Position numbers and translations under genes: made by a program. This document shows positions 50,170 to 58,717 of a stretch of 64,000 nucleotides of DNA, piece by piece. Source of the stretch: Microbacteriaceae bacterium (GTDB lineage Bacteria > Actinomycetota > Actinomycetes > Actinomycetales > Microbacteriaceae); assembly GCA_947486475.1 (NCBI GenBank), contig CANKTR010000004.1, forward strand, positions 1 through 64,000, in the 5' to 3' direction. Every line of letters begins with the position of its first letter. Within the stretch, counting starts at the first letter, position 1. The notes beneath the pieces were generated by a model. It was not told where the DNA came from. It did not search any database and was given only the letters and a program-made list of their open reading frames with translations.

Positions 50170-50845
50170 TGTGCTCGTCGTCGAAGATGAACAATCTCTT
50201 CGCGAACCGTTGGTCTACATCCTTGAGCGCGAGGGCTTCGAGGTGTTCGAGGCGGCGGACGGTCCCGCCGCGCTGGTGCAGTGGAAAGAACGAAAACCCG
50301 ACCTCATCCTGTTGGACCTGATGTTGCCCGGAATGAGCGGGGTGGATGTGTGTCGGGAAATCCGAAACCACTCCACCGTCCCCATCATCATGGTGACCGC
50401 CAAAGATTCCGAAGTCGACAAGGTGGTCGGGCTCGAAATCGGGGCAGACGACTACGTGGTGAAACCGTATTCGACGCGTGAGTTGCTGGCCCGAATCAAG
50501 GCGGTACTTCGTCGCGGGGCCGTTCCCGATGCCCACCAACCGCGTACCGTGATCGAGGCGGGTCCCGTGCGAATCGACACCGATCGTCACTCCGTGACCG
50601 TAAGTGGTGTTGCCGTCACCCTCCCGCTCAAGGAATTTGAGCTCTTGGAATACCTCATCGACAACGCCAATCGAGTGTTAACGCGGGGCCAGATCATCGA
50701 TCGGGTCTGGGGGTCGAACTATTACGGTGACACCAAGACGCTCGACGTTCACGTCAAACGCATTCGCGGGAAGATCGAACCGGACCCGGCGAACCCGCGG
50801 TTTCTCATGACCGTTCGCGGGCTCGGATACAAGTTCGAGTCCTAG
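50162..50845 (+). CDS. regX3: Response regulator, RegX3/PhoP type
   Basis: OmpR-family regulator of 227 residues. Receiver domain with VVEDEQ (acidic pocket), phosphoacceptor Asp52 in LILLDLMLPGMSG, TAKDS and the conserved Lys in DDYVVKPYSTREL; C-terminal winged helix with ELLEYLIDNANRVLTRGQIIDRVWG and DVHVKRIRGKIE. Its predicted targets in this window are the repeats upstream of pstC and phoU. The stop region overlaps the convergent lipoate ligase gene by 4 nt. Confidence 0.93.
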   Translation: MSSVLVVEDEQSLREPLVYILEREGFEVFEAADGPAALVQWKERKPDLILLDLMLPGMSGVDVCREIRNHSTVPIIMVTAKDSEVDKVVGLEIGADDYVVKPYSTRELLARIKAVLRRGAVPDAHQPRTVIEAGPVRIDTDRHSVTVSGVAVTLPLKEFELLEYLIDNANRVLTRGQIIDRVWGSNYYGDTKTLDVHVKRIRGKIEPDPANPRFLMTVRGLGYKFES

Positions 50846-51891
50846 GGCACGCGACGAAGCCACTCGTCGGTGAGGAACTTTTCCTCGACGAGCGTGGCCA
50901 CGCGAGTGCGCTCGGCGTCGCTGATTGTGCCATCGCGAAGCCCGTGCAGTTCACGGAAGGTTCCGACCATCGTGTCGATCACCTCGGCGCGACTCAAACC
51001 CGACTGGCTCTTGATCGGGTCCACTCGTTTCACCGCGCTCGTGACTCCCTTGTCGCTCAGTTTCTCGCGGCCAATTCGCAAAACCTGCATCATGGCCTCG
51101 GCGTCGATGTCGTAGGCCATGGTCACGTGGTGAAGCACCGCACCGTTTCCCAACCGCTTCTGTGCCGCACCGCCGATCTTGCCCTGCGGACTCGCGATGT
51201 CGTTGAGTGGCTTGTACTCGGCGGCAATCCCGATGGAGTGGAGCGCCTGCAGAGTCCAGTCATCGAGAAACGCGTAGGAATCGGCGAACGACATGCCCTG
51301 AACGAGTTCGGCGGGTGCATAAATCGAATACGTGATGGTGTTACCGGGCTCGATGAACATTGCGCCGCCGCCACTCACGCGGCGCAACACGCGCACCCCT
51401 CGCGCCGCTGCTTCGTCCGAGTCGACTTCGTTTCGAAGTGACTGAAACGACCCGATAATCACGGCCTTTTCGTTCCACTCCCAGAATCGAAGCGTCGGCC
51501 CGCGGCGTCCCGCACCGACTTCCTCCGTCAGCACCTGATCGAGCGCCATGTGTTCGGCCGCCGACAGCGGTTCGGGGGCAAGGTATTCCCAGTCATATTC
51601 GGAGAACGAGCGAGCCTGAGCGATGGCGCGGCGGACGGCTGTGGCGACCGCTTCCGGGTGCACGCCGAGCATCACCACGTTCTCGGGGAGCGCCACGCGA
51701 ACGCGCCGCGCGATTTCTGTCGCATCCGCCGAAATGGGCAGTCCCTCGATCGCGCCCGTCATCGCCTCGAGTGCGTCATCGGGTTCGAGAAAGAAGTCCC
51801 CCGAAATCGCGACATTGACGAGCACCCCGTCTCGGTCATCCGCCTCGACCACGATGAGTTTTCCGCCGGGGACCTTGTACTCGCCCTTCAT
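50842..51891 (-). CDS. Lipoate-protein ligase with N-terminal accessory domain
   Basis: Attaches lipoate (or octanoate) to E2 and GcvH lysines. The 349-residue chain begins with MKGEYKVPGGKLIVVEADD and about 85 residues resembling the LplB/accessory domain that lies at the C-terminus of E. coli LplA. The catalytic domain follows: PTLRFWEWNEKAVIIGSFQS, VLRRVSGGGAMFIEPGNTITYS (RRxSGGG lipoyl-AMP loop), and GKIGGAAQKRLGNGAVLHH with the catalytic Lys. So the domain order is inverted compared with E. coli. GAGGGAGA precedes the ATG at 8 nt. Confidence 0.85.
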   Translation of the reverse strand: MKGEYKVPGGKLIVVEADDRDGVLVNVAISGDFFLEPDDALEAMTGAIEGLPISADATEIARRVRVALPENVVMLGVHPEAVATAVRRAIAQARSFSEYDWEYLAPEPLSAAEHMALDQVLTEEVGAGRRGPTLRFWEWNEKAVIIGSFQSLRNEVDSDEAAARGVRVLRRVSGGGAMFIEPGNTITYSIYAPAELVQGMSFADSYAFLDDWTLQALHSIGIAAEYKPLNDIASPQGKIGGAAQKRLGNGAVLHHVTMAYDIDAEAMMQVLRIGREKLSDKGVTSAVKRVDPIKSQSGLSRAEVIDTMVGTFRELHGLRDGTISDAERTRVATLVEEKFLTDEWLRRVP

Positions 51892-51960
51892 GCCGCGTCT
51901 CCCTCGTCGTGTCGATCTGCGTCAAGTTTATGCGTCGTTCGGTGAGCGCTCCTGTCTGCC

Positions 51961-51966
51961 TAGTAT
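51961..51966 (+). promoter_or_regulatory. -10 box of leaderless MFS transcript
   Basis: TAGTAT, 7 nt (gagagac), ATG at 51974. Confidence 0.5.
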
Positions 51967-51973
51967 GAGAGAC

Positions 51974-53311
51974 ATGGCAGCGCGACGAAAATCCTCATCG
52001 GCGAAACGGCGTCCGTCGATGTTTCGGACGCTTCGAGTGCCGAACTTTCGCACCTGGATGATTGGTGCGCTTCTCGCCAACATCGGCGGTTGGGCCCAAC
52101 GCGCCGCCCAAGACTGGTTAGTACTCACCGAATTGACCGACAACGACGCTGTTGCCTTGGGCTTAAGCCTTGCTCTTCAATTCGGTCCGATTCTTATTCT
52201 CGGGCCCTTTCTCGGTCTGCTCGCGGACCGGATAAACGCGCGGACCATCATCTTTTGGTGTGCGGTGCTCGAGACAATCTTTGGAATTGTGCTGGGCGTC
52301 GCGGTGCTCCTCGGTGTAGCGAACCTTTTCCTCGTGTACGCCCTCGCACTGGCTATCGGAGTGGTTCAGGCGGTCGAGGCACCGGCACGCCATGTCTTCG
52401 TCAACGAGCTGGTGGCAAAGAACAACGTGCCGAACGCCATCGGTCTCCACTCGACGATGTTCAATTCCTCCCGGCTCGTGGGTCCGGCCCTCGCGGGAAT
52501 CGGGATCGCGGTGCTGGGAACCGGCTGGACGTTGCTGTTCTCGGGGTTGGCTCTCGGCGCGGCGGCCATCGCTATCGCGCTGCTTCGGCGAAGCGAACTG
52601 CACACCGTCGAGAAAGCCCCCAAAGAGCGCGGGCAGTTCGGCGCCGGCATGGCGTACATCGCTGCCCGCAAAGATCTCCTGATCGTCCTCATGATGCTTT
52701 TTGTTGTCGGCGCACTTGTTTTCAACTTCGGAATCTTTTCGAGCACGATGGCCGTCGTCGAATTCGGTCTCGGTGCGCAGGACTACGGTTTCATCATGTC
52801 GGCCCTCGCGATCGGATCCGTCGCCGGCGCACTCCTCGTCGCGCGGAGTTCGCGGCCCCGACTGTCGGTCATCACCGTCGCAGCGCTCGTCATCACGATC
52901 GGCGGTATCGCCTCGGCGTTATCTCCGACGGTCACCGTTTTCGTCCTCGTGTACCCGCTCCTCGGTTTCGGCGGTGTGCTGATGGTCGCGACGACCAACG
53001 GGTACATCCAAACCACCACCGACGACATCTACCGCGGACGCGTGATGGCTATCTTCTCGACGCTGCTGATCGGAAGCACACCCATCGGATCGATCCTGGC
53101 CGGGTGGGTGTCAAACGAGTTTGGGCCTCGCTGGGCGCTCGGTGTCGCCGCACTGGGCGGTCTCATCGCGACGGTGATCGCACTGGTGTGGCTGCGACGA
53201 TCTCACAACATTTCCACGATGGCGACCCTGCGCTCCGCTTTCGCTCGAACCACCGAGGAACAAGCCGATACTGCCACGCAGGTCATCACCATCGGCCAAC
53301 GCGGGCCCTGA
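51974..53311 (+). CDS. Major facilitator superfamily exporter (MFS_3/EntS-like)
   Basis: A 445-residue, 12-helix transporter. The N-terminal RVPNFRTWMIGALLANIGGW and AQDWLVLTELTDNDAVALG, then LLADRINARTI (loop 2-3 motif A variant), VNELVAKNNVPNAIGLHSTMFNSSR in halves, and GFGGVLMVATTNGYIQT are typical of the MFS_3 group related to the enterobactin exporter. Efflux of a small molecule or drug is expected; the ligand is unknown. The basic N-terminus (ARRKSSSAKRRPSM) is cytosolic. ATG 51974 follows a TAGTAT box. Confidence 0.87.
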   Translation: MAARRKSSSAKRRPSMFRTLRVPNFRTWMIGALLANIGGWAQRAAQDWLVLTELTDNDAVALGLSLALQFGPILILGPFLGLLADRINARTIIFWCAVLETIFGIVLGVAVLLGVANLFLVYALALAIGVVQAVEAPARHVFVNELVAKNNVPNAIGLHSTMFNSSRLVGPALAGIGIAVLGTGWTLLFSGLALGAAAIAIALLRRSELHTVEKAPKERGQFGAGMAYIAARKDLLIVLMMLFVVGALVFNFGIFSSTMAVVEFGLGAQDYGFIMSALAIGSVAGALLVARSSRPRLSVITVAALVITIGGIASALSPTVTVFVLVYPLLGFGGVLMVATTNGYIQTTTDDIYRGRVMAIFSTLLIGSTPIGSILAGWVSNEFGPRWALGVAALGGLIATVIALVWLRRSHNISTMATLRSAFARTTEEQADTATQVITIGQRGP

Positions 53312-53357
53312 ACGCTTCACATCGTCGCTAAAGGGGTGCGTGGCGCAGGAAATCACC

Positions 53358-53363
53358 TAGAGT
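53358..53363 (+). promoter_or_regulatory. -10 box of leaderless Lrp transcript
   Basis: TAGAGT, 6 nt (tgtgcc), GTG at 53370. Confidence 0.5.
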
Positions 53364-53369
53364 TGTGCC

Positions 53370-53807
53370 GTGGACGCAACCGACCAGCGAATAATCGAAC
53401 AACTCCGTGACAATGCGCGCGCGGGCTACGCCGACATCGGAGATATCGTCGGACTTTCCGCGAGCGCCGTCAAGCGCCGAGTCGATCGCCTCGTGCAGAC
53501 GGGGGCGATTCGGGGGTTCACTGTCAACGTTGATCCCGCCGCCGAGGGTGTCGGAGTCGAGGCCTACGTCGAACTGTATTGCCGCGGCACCGTGTCCCCG
53601 GATGACCTTCGAACGCTGCTCAACGCTGTTCCCGAGGTTGTGTACGCGGGAACCGTGTCGGGGCAAGCCGACGCAATTGTTCATATGCGCGCCGCGTCGA
53701 TCCCCGCGTTAGAGGCGGCACTGGAGCGAGTGCGCAATGCTCCCAACGTCGACCACACGCGGTCGTCGATCATGCTCTCGCGTTTGGTTCACCGCCGCAT
53801 CCTCTAA
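53370..53807 (+). CDS. Lrp/AsnC-family transcriptional regulator
   Basis: Feast/famine regulator of 145 residues. N-terminal winged helix-turn-helix (DQRIIEQLRDNARAGYADIG, then LSASAVKRRVDRLVQTGAIRGF) and C-terminal RAM ligand-binding domain (VEAYVELYCRG, VVYAGTVSGQADAIVHMRA). The usual effectors are amino acids. It is slightly short at the C-terminus but complete. Target genes are not evident; the pfkA gene begins 51 nt downstream with its own promoter-like element. Confidence 0.87.
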   Translation: MDATDQRIIEQLRDNARAGYADIGDIVGLSASAVKRRVDRLVQTGAIRGFTVNVDPAAEGVGVEAYVELYCRGTVSPDDLRTLLNAVPEVVYAGTVSGQADAIVHMRAASIPALEAALERVRNAPNVDHTRSSIMLSRLVHRRIL

Positions 53808-53858
53808 ACATGTTGTGACATGTTCCCTTCTCGGCGCCGTGGCGGTGACAATAGAAGC

Positions 53859-54884
53859 ATGCGAATTGGAGTTCTCACGTCCGGCGGAGACGCACCCGGC
53901 CTCAATGCGGTCATCCGTGGCGCTGTTCTCAACGGCGAGCGCCATTACGGCATGAACTTCGTGGGTATCCGAGACGGCTGGCGCGGACTCGTCGATGCGG
54001 ACTTCCAGTCGTTGGCGCGCGCAGATGTCAAAGGAATCGGAAAAATGGGCGGCACGATTCTTGGCTCGTCGCGAACAAATCCGTTCGAGGGCAACGGCGG
54101 AATCGATCGCATCAATCAGGTCATGGCCGACGCAGGCATGGACGGGCTTCTCGTAATCGGCGGAGAGGGCACCCTCGCCGCAGCGAACCGCTTGTCCGAG
54201 GCCGGAATCAACATCGTCGGCGTCCCCAAAACAGTCGACAATGACCTGTCGGCAACGGACTACACATTCGGCTTCGACACCGCCGTCAACGTCGCCACCG
54301 AAGCGATGGACCGGCTTCGAACCACGGGTGACTCGCATCACCGCTGCATGGTGGCCGAGGTCATGGGCCGCCACGTCGGCTGGATTGCCCTGCACTCAGG
54401 AATGGCCGTGGGCGCGCACGCGATCCTCATCCCCGAACGGAAAACATCTCTCGAGGAAATTGTGGGGTGGGTCACCTCGGCCTACGAACGCGGACGCGCG
54501 CCGCTCGTCTGTGTCGCCGAAGGGTTCCTTCTCGACACGATGGACGACGCTCACAGCGAACGTGGCTTGGACGCGTTCGGGCGACCACGTTTGGGCGGAA
54601 TCGGGGAAGTGCTCGCGCCGATGATCGAAGAGGCGACGGGAATCGAAACCCGCGCCACCACTCTCGGTCACATCCAGCGAGGGGGAACACCCTCCGCGTT
54701 CGATCGCGTTTTAGCCACGCGATTCGGAATGAACGCCACCCGCGTGATTTCCGAGGGGAATTGGGGGAGCCTCGTCGCCCTCCGTGGCACCGATATTGTG
54801 ACAACCACGTTCGAGTCCGCACTGGGCGAGTTGAAGACTGTTCCGGCCGAGCGCTGGTCTGAAGCCGCTCTGTTGTTCGGTTAG
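53859..54884 (+). CDS. pfkA: 6-phosphofructokinase
   Basis: Phosphorylates fructose-6-phosphate in glycolysis. The 341-residue protein has GVLTSGGDAPGLNAVIRG (nucleotide loop), IGGEGTLAAA, the active-site PKTVDNDLSATDYTFGF, and HHRCMVAEVMGRH, then GHIQRGGTPSAFDR. A Gly follows the acidic residue in GGEG, as in ATP-dependent enzymes, whereas the Lys in PKTVDND is the residue seen in PPi-dependent and group III enzymes; ATP use is more likely. GGEG has Glu where E. coli has Asp. ATG 53859 follows GACAAT by 6 nt. Confidence 0.93.
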   Translation: MRIGVLTSGGDAPGLNAVIRGAVLNGERHYGMNFVGIRDGWRGLVDADFQSLARADVKGIGKMGGTILGSSRTNPFEGNGGIDRINQVMADAGMDGLLVIGGEGTLAAANRLSEAGINIVGVPKTVDNDLSATDYTFGFDTAVNVATEAMDRLRTTGDSHHRCMVAEVMGRHVGWIALHSGMAVGAHAILIPERKTSLEEIVGWVTSAYERGRAPLVCVAEGFLLDTMDDAHSERGLDAFGRPRLGGIGEVLAPMIEEATGIETRATTLGHIQRGGTPSAFDRVLATRFGMNATRVISEGNWGSLVALRGTDIVTTTFESALGELKTVPAERWSEAALLFG

Positions 54885-55678
54885 GCGTTCCGGAATTCAA
54901 GCAACGCGTCCACGAGCGCTTCGTTGCTGCGCTCGGCGGCCGTGTGGGAAACAACCAGTCCCGCTTCCCGCGCGTCATACGCAGTTCGCGGTCCGATACA
55001 GATGATGGCCGTCGTGTCGGGGATTGGGCTCAGCTGGAGGGCAAGCTGACGCGCAACGCTTCCGGAACTGACGAGAATTGCTGTGATGTCTCCCGACCGA
55101 ACCCGTTCAATCACGTCCACGTCGATTGCCAGCCCGATCGTCCTGTAGGCGGACACGAATGTCGCCCGAACACCCCGTTCCGTGAAACCCGCGGCGAGAA
55201 TCGGCTCGGAAGTTTCGGAGTGGGGGACAAAAACGGACGATTCGAGAAATCCGTCGGGCAGCGTGTGAAGGAAGCCTCGAGGTGAATTGTCGGTTGCGGG
55301 GACGAAGTCAACCCGGATGTTCGCGAAGGACAGTGCCTGTGCCGTGGTTTCTCCGATTGCCGCCACGCGGGTGTGCTCGGGGATTTCGACCTTTTCGTGC
55401 TGCAACACGTCCACCGTTGTGGCACTCGTGAGAACCACCCAGTCGAAATCGCCCGCACGCAGGCGAGTCAGTTGTTGCTGGAGCGCGTTGTCGTCCTCCG
55501 CAGCGGCGAAGTTGACGACGGGCGCGACGACCGCCTGTGCGCCGAGCACCGTGAGCCGATTCGTGATGTCTTCCGAAAACCGCCCACCGCGCGGGATGAG
55601 CACCGTCTGGTCACCGAGGCGGCGAATCACCGGGATACTCGACGTCGGGCTTACCTCGCGAATTGCGAAATCAGTCAT
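54881..55678 (-). CDS. hemD: Uroporphyrinogen-III synthase
   Basis: HEM4-family protein of 265 residues that closes hydroxymethylbilane into uroporphyrinogen III. Two similar lobes: GAQAVVAPVVNFAAAEDDNA and FDWVVLTSATTVDVL in the first; RATFVSAYRTIGLAIDVDV and ITAILVSSGSVARQLALQL in the second, with RVAAIGETTAQAL linking. Sequence in this family is weakly conserved, but the paired segments fit well. It starts with ATG 55678, overlapping the DUF3618 gene by 8 nt, and shares stop bases with convergent pfkA. No other hem gene is beside it. Confidence 0.78.
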   Translation of the reverse strand: MTDFAIREVSPTSSIPVIRRLGDQTVLIPRGGRFSEDITNRLTVLGAQAVVAPVVNFAAAEDDNALQQQLTRLRAGDFDWVVLTSATTVDVLQHEKVEIPEHTRVAAIGETTAQALSFANIRVDFVPATDNSPRGFLHTLPDGFLESSVFVPHSETSEPILAAGFTERGVRATFVSAYRTIGLAIDVDVIERVRSGDITAILVSSGSVARQLALQLSPIPDTTAIICIGPRTAYDAREAGLVVSHTAAERSNEALVDALLEFRNA

Positions 55679-55904
55679 CCCCGAAAACCGCCCATGCAAT
55701 CGTGCTCACGACAACGACGCCCACGATTCCCGCTCCGATCCACCACGGCAAGGGGTTGGCCTGATACGAACCGGAGATTTTTTCCCCCAACGCCGCTCGC
55801 TGAGCGGGAAAGTCAAGTTTGTGTTCCAGTTCGGAGACCGTCGCGCGGAACTGCTCGCGGCGAGCCGCGATGTCTGCCGCAATCTGCTGTCGTTCACGCG
55901 CCAT
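55671..55904 (-). CDS. DUF3618-like membrane protein
   Basis: A 77-residue protein: charged amphipathic N-terminal half (RQQIAADIAARREQFRATVS, ELEHKLD) followed by one TM helix (WWIGAGIVGVVVVSTIAWAVF) and acidic end. The N-terminal half matches the actinobacterial DUF3618 pattern (I-x-A-D-I-x-x-R-R-x-x-F/L-x-x-T-V-x-x-L). It overlaps the holin-like gene by 11 nt. In actinobacteria these sit with DUF1469 and YtxH-like genes; function is unknown, possibly envelope organisation. Confidence 0.75.
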   Translation of the reverse strand: MARERQQIAADIAARREQFRATVSELEHKLDFPAQRAALGEKISGSYQANPLPWWIGAGIVGVVVVSTIAWAVFGDD

Positions 55905-56292
55905 TCGATGTGCCCTTCGCCAAGTTTCGGAAATCTGCTGCAATCTGATCGACCGACTCGAACGGGGTGAATCCCTTCCGAATCGACGCGATGCCGATGG
56001 CGATGAACGCGACACCGCCAACGAGTACGACGGCGGCGACCGTGAGTGCGGCGGCCCACGCGGGCATGAACACGGCAAGCCACAGAATGAGGGCGACGAC
56101 GAGCATCGTCATGAACATGGACAACAGTGTCACTCCCAGCGTGATCCAACCCAGACCAATACCGGCGGATCGAAGTTTGCTCGCGAGTTCGGACTGCAGC
56201 AGTCGAACTTCGGCACGAACGAGGTCGCTGAGTTCCCGCGGAAGGTCGGCGAGAAGCCGAAAAAACCCCCGCTCAGAAGCGTCCTTCGCCAT
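55894..56292 (-). CDS. Phage-holin-family (DUF1469/Phage_holin_3_6) protein
   Basis: A 132-residue membrane protein with an amphipathic N-terminal segment (FFRLLADLPRELSDLVRAEV, RLLQSELASKL) and two adjacent TM helices (about 47-72 and 77-102). The sequence plan matches the YqjE-type DUF1469 family. Despite the name these are ordinary chromosomal proteins, not prophage parts, and no phage genes are nearby. Translationally linked with the DUF3618 gene. Confidence 0.82.
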   Translation of the reverse strand: MAKDASERGFFRLLADLPRELSDLVRAEVRLLQSELASKLRSAGIGLGWITLGVTLLSMFMTMLVVALILWLAVFMPAWAAALTVAAVVLVGGVAFIAIGIASIRKGFTPFESVDQIAADFRNLAKGTSNGA

Positions 56293-56297
56293 GGGTG

Positions 56298-56642
56298 CTA
56301 GTTCTTCGCGTCCGCGGCAGGAGGCTTGGGGGTGGTCTTTCGCGTCGGCGGTTTTGCCGCGGACTTCTTCACGGGAGGGGCGGTGGGCTTGGTTGACGAG
56401 GCGGAACGAAGTGCGTCGACGCGTTCCGAGATTTTTTTGACGTTCTCCGACACGGCCGACGCGACCTCGGGAGCGTTCTCTTTGACGAACTCGGTCGCCG
56501 CCGAAACCTGTTCCTGAACCCGAGGGTCGTTCCAGACCTTGAGCGCAGCAGTTTTCATCTGGTTATATCGCGCGCGGCCCGCACGCGTTCCGAAAACGTA
56601 GCCAACTCCCAGGCCCAGTACGAAAAGAATCTTTCCGCGCAT
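56298..56642 (-). CDS. YtxH-like envelope protein with basic C-terminal tail
   Basis: A 114-residue protein starting MRGKILFVLGLGVGYVFGTR, a TM segment with the G-x-x-x-G and YVFGTRAGR pattern of YtxH-like proteins. A helical region (VWNDPRVQEQVSAATEFVKE and VSENVKKISERVDAL) could be a coiled coil, and the C-terminus is a Pro/Lys/Thr-rich basic tail like those of DNA-binding or wall-interacting proteins. Strong AAGGAGGAG ribosome site before the ATG, suggesting high expression. Gene order YtxH-like, holin-like, DUF3618 is a known actinobacterial set. Confidence 0.75.
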   Translation of the reverse strand: MRGKILFVLGLGVGYVFGTRAGRARYNQMKTAALKVWNDPRVQEQVSAATEFVKENAPEVASAVSENVKKISERVDALRSASSTKPTAPPVKKSAAKPPTRKTTPKPPAADAKN

Positions 56643-56742
56643 GGTGACTCCTCCTTGTATGCCGTTCAGAGAACATATTCTATCCCCGAACTTGGGCGTC
56701 GAAAATCCTGCCCCGCGCGATGTCGGCTCGGTCTGCCCGCTG

Positions 56743-58692
56743 CTACCAGATAGTAACTCGTTCGGTCGGGTCCAGCCACATCGGGTCATTCGCGTTCACG
56801 CCGAAGGTGTCGTAGAACACATCGAGGTTTCGCACGATCTGGTTGCACCGAAACTCCGGTGGCGAATGCGGGTCGATCGCCAACAGTCGAAGTGCTTCCT
56901 CCTCGCGGGCCGATTGACGCCAGGTTTGTGCCCATGACAGAAAGAACCGCTCCGCGCCGGTCATCCCGTCGACAATCGGCGGCTCGGCCCCGTCCAAACG
57001 CAACATGTAGGCCTTCCAGGCGATGCTCAGTCCACCCAAATCGCCGATGTTCTCTCCGATTGTGAGCTCACCGTTGACCTTATGTCCCGGCAGGGCCTGC
57101 GGCTCGAGCGCGTTGTACTGGTCGATCAACGCGCGCGTCCGCTCCGAGAACCGCTCGCGGTCAACATCGCTCCACCAGTTCGACAAACGACCATCGCCAT
57201 CGAACTCGCTGCCCTGATCGTCGAAACCGTGGCCGATCTCGTGGCCAATCACGGCACCGATTGCGCCATAGTTCGCGGCAGCGTCCCGGTCGGCCACGAA
57301 AAACGGGTACTGGAGGATTGCGGCCGGGAACACGATTTCGTTGAAGCCGGGGTTGTAATAGGCGTTAACGGTCTGAGGCAACATGAACCATTCGTCTCGG
57401 TCGAGCGGTTTCCCCACTTTTCCGAGTTCCCGCGCGAAATCGAATCGGGCAATCTCAAAAACATTCCCGACGAGGTCATCGGCCGACACGTGGACGGAGG
57501 AATAATCGCGCCACTTCGCCGGATACCCAATCTTGGGGGTGAACTTGTCCAGCTTTTCGAGCGCGCGCGTCTTGGTCTCGTCGCTCATCCACTCCAGGTT
57601 GGTGATGGACTCCCGATACGCCTCGGTCAGGTGGTGGATGAGGATGTCCATCTGCGCCTTCGCCGCGGGCGGGTAATGACGTTCGACATACAGTTTGCCG
57701 ACAGCTTCACCGAGTCCGCCCTCGGCGAACCCAACACCGCGCTTCCAGCGGTCTCGAATCTGCGGGGTTCCCGAGAGGGCGGTTCCGTAGAAGGCGAAGT
57801 TTTCGTCCACGAACGCGGCAGACAGGTACGGTGCGAGACCGTGAATGACCCGCCAACGCAACCAGTCGGTGAGTGACTCGAGGTCCGCAGATTCGAGGAT
57901 TGACCGAGCGCCTTCGATAAAGGACGGCTGTCGCACCACGACCTCGGTAAACACCGTGTCCGAAACGTCGAGGGCGTCGCGCCACGGCACCGCGACCGGA
58001 CCCAGGGACAGCGCGAACTCGTCCCACCCGACCAGGTTGTAGGTCGCGTGGGTGTCGCGGCATCGAACCGTGTCCCAGTGAAACGACGCCAGTCGTTCTT
58101 CCATCGCATACACACGCGCTGCGCTCGCCGCTGGGTCGCTCACGCCGGCGAGAGTGAACATGCGCTCGAGGTGAGCGCGGTAGGTCTCGCGAATCGAGGC
58201 GAAGGTGTCCTCGCGAAAATACGACTCGTCGGGAAGCCCAATCCCGCTCTGTTCGAGGAACACGAGATAGCGCGAGGGGTCACCGGGGTCATTGTCGACC
58301 CACATCGACACGAACGATCCGATTCCTTCGCGTTCGAATTCACCCAGAGTCGACATGAAGTGAGCGAGCGACTCGACCTGATCGATCCGACTCAGCAACG
58401 GGGCGAGCGGTGCGGCTCCGAGCGCGTTCACTGTTTCGACGTCCATGAAACTCGAATACAGGTCGCCAACCTTTCGCGCTTCGGTCCCCGCGGGTGCCGC
58501 CTGGCATTCTTCGATGATGGTGCGGACGGCTTTTTCGGCTTCTTCCGCGAGGATGTGAAATGACCCGTAGCGGGCTCGGTCCTCGGGAATGGGTGTTCGA
58601 GCAATCCACCGTTCGTTGATGTGTCGGTACAGGTCGTCGGCGGGGCGGATCGCCTCGTCGCGCTCGTCAATTTCGATTCCGGACGTTGTCAT
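56743..58692 (-). CDS. pepO: M13-family zinc metallopeptidase (neprilysin/PepO type)
   Basis: Zinc endopeptidase of 649 residues, normal for the family. The zinc site is intact: HEIGHGFDDQG (HExxH, near residue 484), GENIGDLGGLSIAW with the third ligand Glu (near 544), and VNAYYNPGFNEIVFPAAIL preceding. C-terminal RCNQIVRNLDVFYDTFGV and WLDPTERVTIW match the M13 end, which closes with the usual W. No signal peptide or TM helix, so it is cytosolic, as bacterial PepO often is. The likely role is oligopeptide degradation. Confidence 0.93.
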   Translation of the reverse strand: MTTSGIEIDERDEAIRPADDLYRHINERWIARTPIPEDRARYGSFHILAEEAEKAVRTIIEECQAAPAGTEARKVGDLYSSFMDVETVNALGAAPLAPLLSRIDQVESLAHFMSTLGEFEREGIGSFVSMWVDNDPGDPSRYLVFLEQSGIGLPDESYFREDTFASIRETYRAHLERMFTLAGVSDPAASAARVYAMEERLASFHWDTVRCRDTHATYNLVGWDEFALSLGPVAVPWRDALDVSDTVFTEVVVRQPSFIEGARSILESADLESLTDWLRWRVIHGLAPYLSAAFVDENFAFYGTALSGTPQIRDRWKRGVGFAEGGLGEAVGKLYVERHYPPAAKAQMDILIHHLTEAYRESITNLEWMSDETKTRALEKLDKFTPKIGYPAKWRDYSSVHVSADDLVGNVFEIARFDFARELGKVGKPLDRDEWFMLPQTVNAYYNPGFNEIVFPAAILQYPFFVADRDAAANYGAIGAVIGHEIGHGFDDQGSEFDGDGRLSNWWSDVDRERFSERTRALIDQYNALEPQALPGHKVNGELTIGENIGDLGGLSIAWKAYMLRLDGAEPPIVDGMTGAERFFLSWAQTWRQSAREEEALRLLAIDPHSPPEFRCNQIVRNLDVFYDTFGVNANDPMWLDPTERVTIW

Positions 58693-58717
58693 TGTGTTTC
58701 CCTAACGTAAATGGTGA

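Noticed and set aside
52090..53331. 413-codon plus-strand frame overlapping the MFS gene
   Set aside because: Arg-rich shadow in another frame; the MFS frame has 12 TM helices and conserved motifs.
55894..56292. Phage holin as evidence of a prophage
   Set aside because: The family name is misleading; neighbours are host envelope genes and no phage structural, integrase or lysis genes are present.
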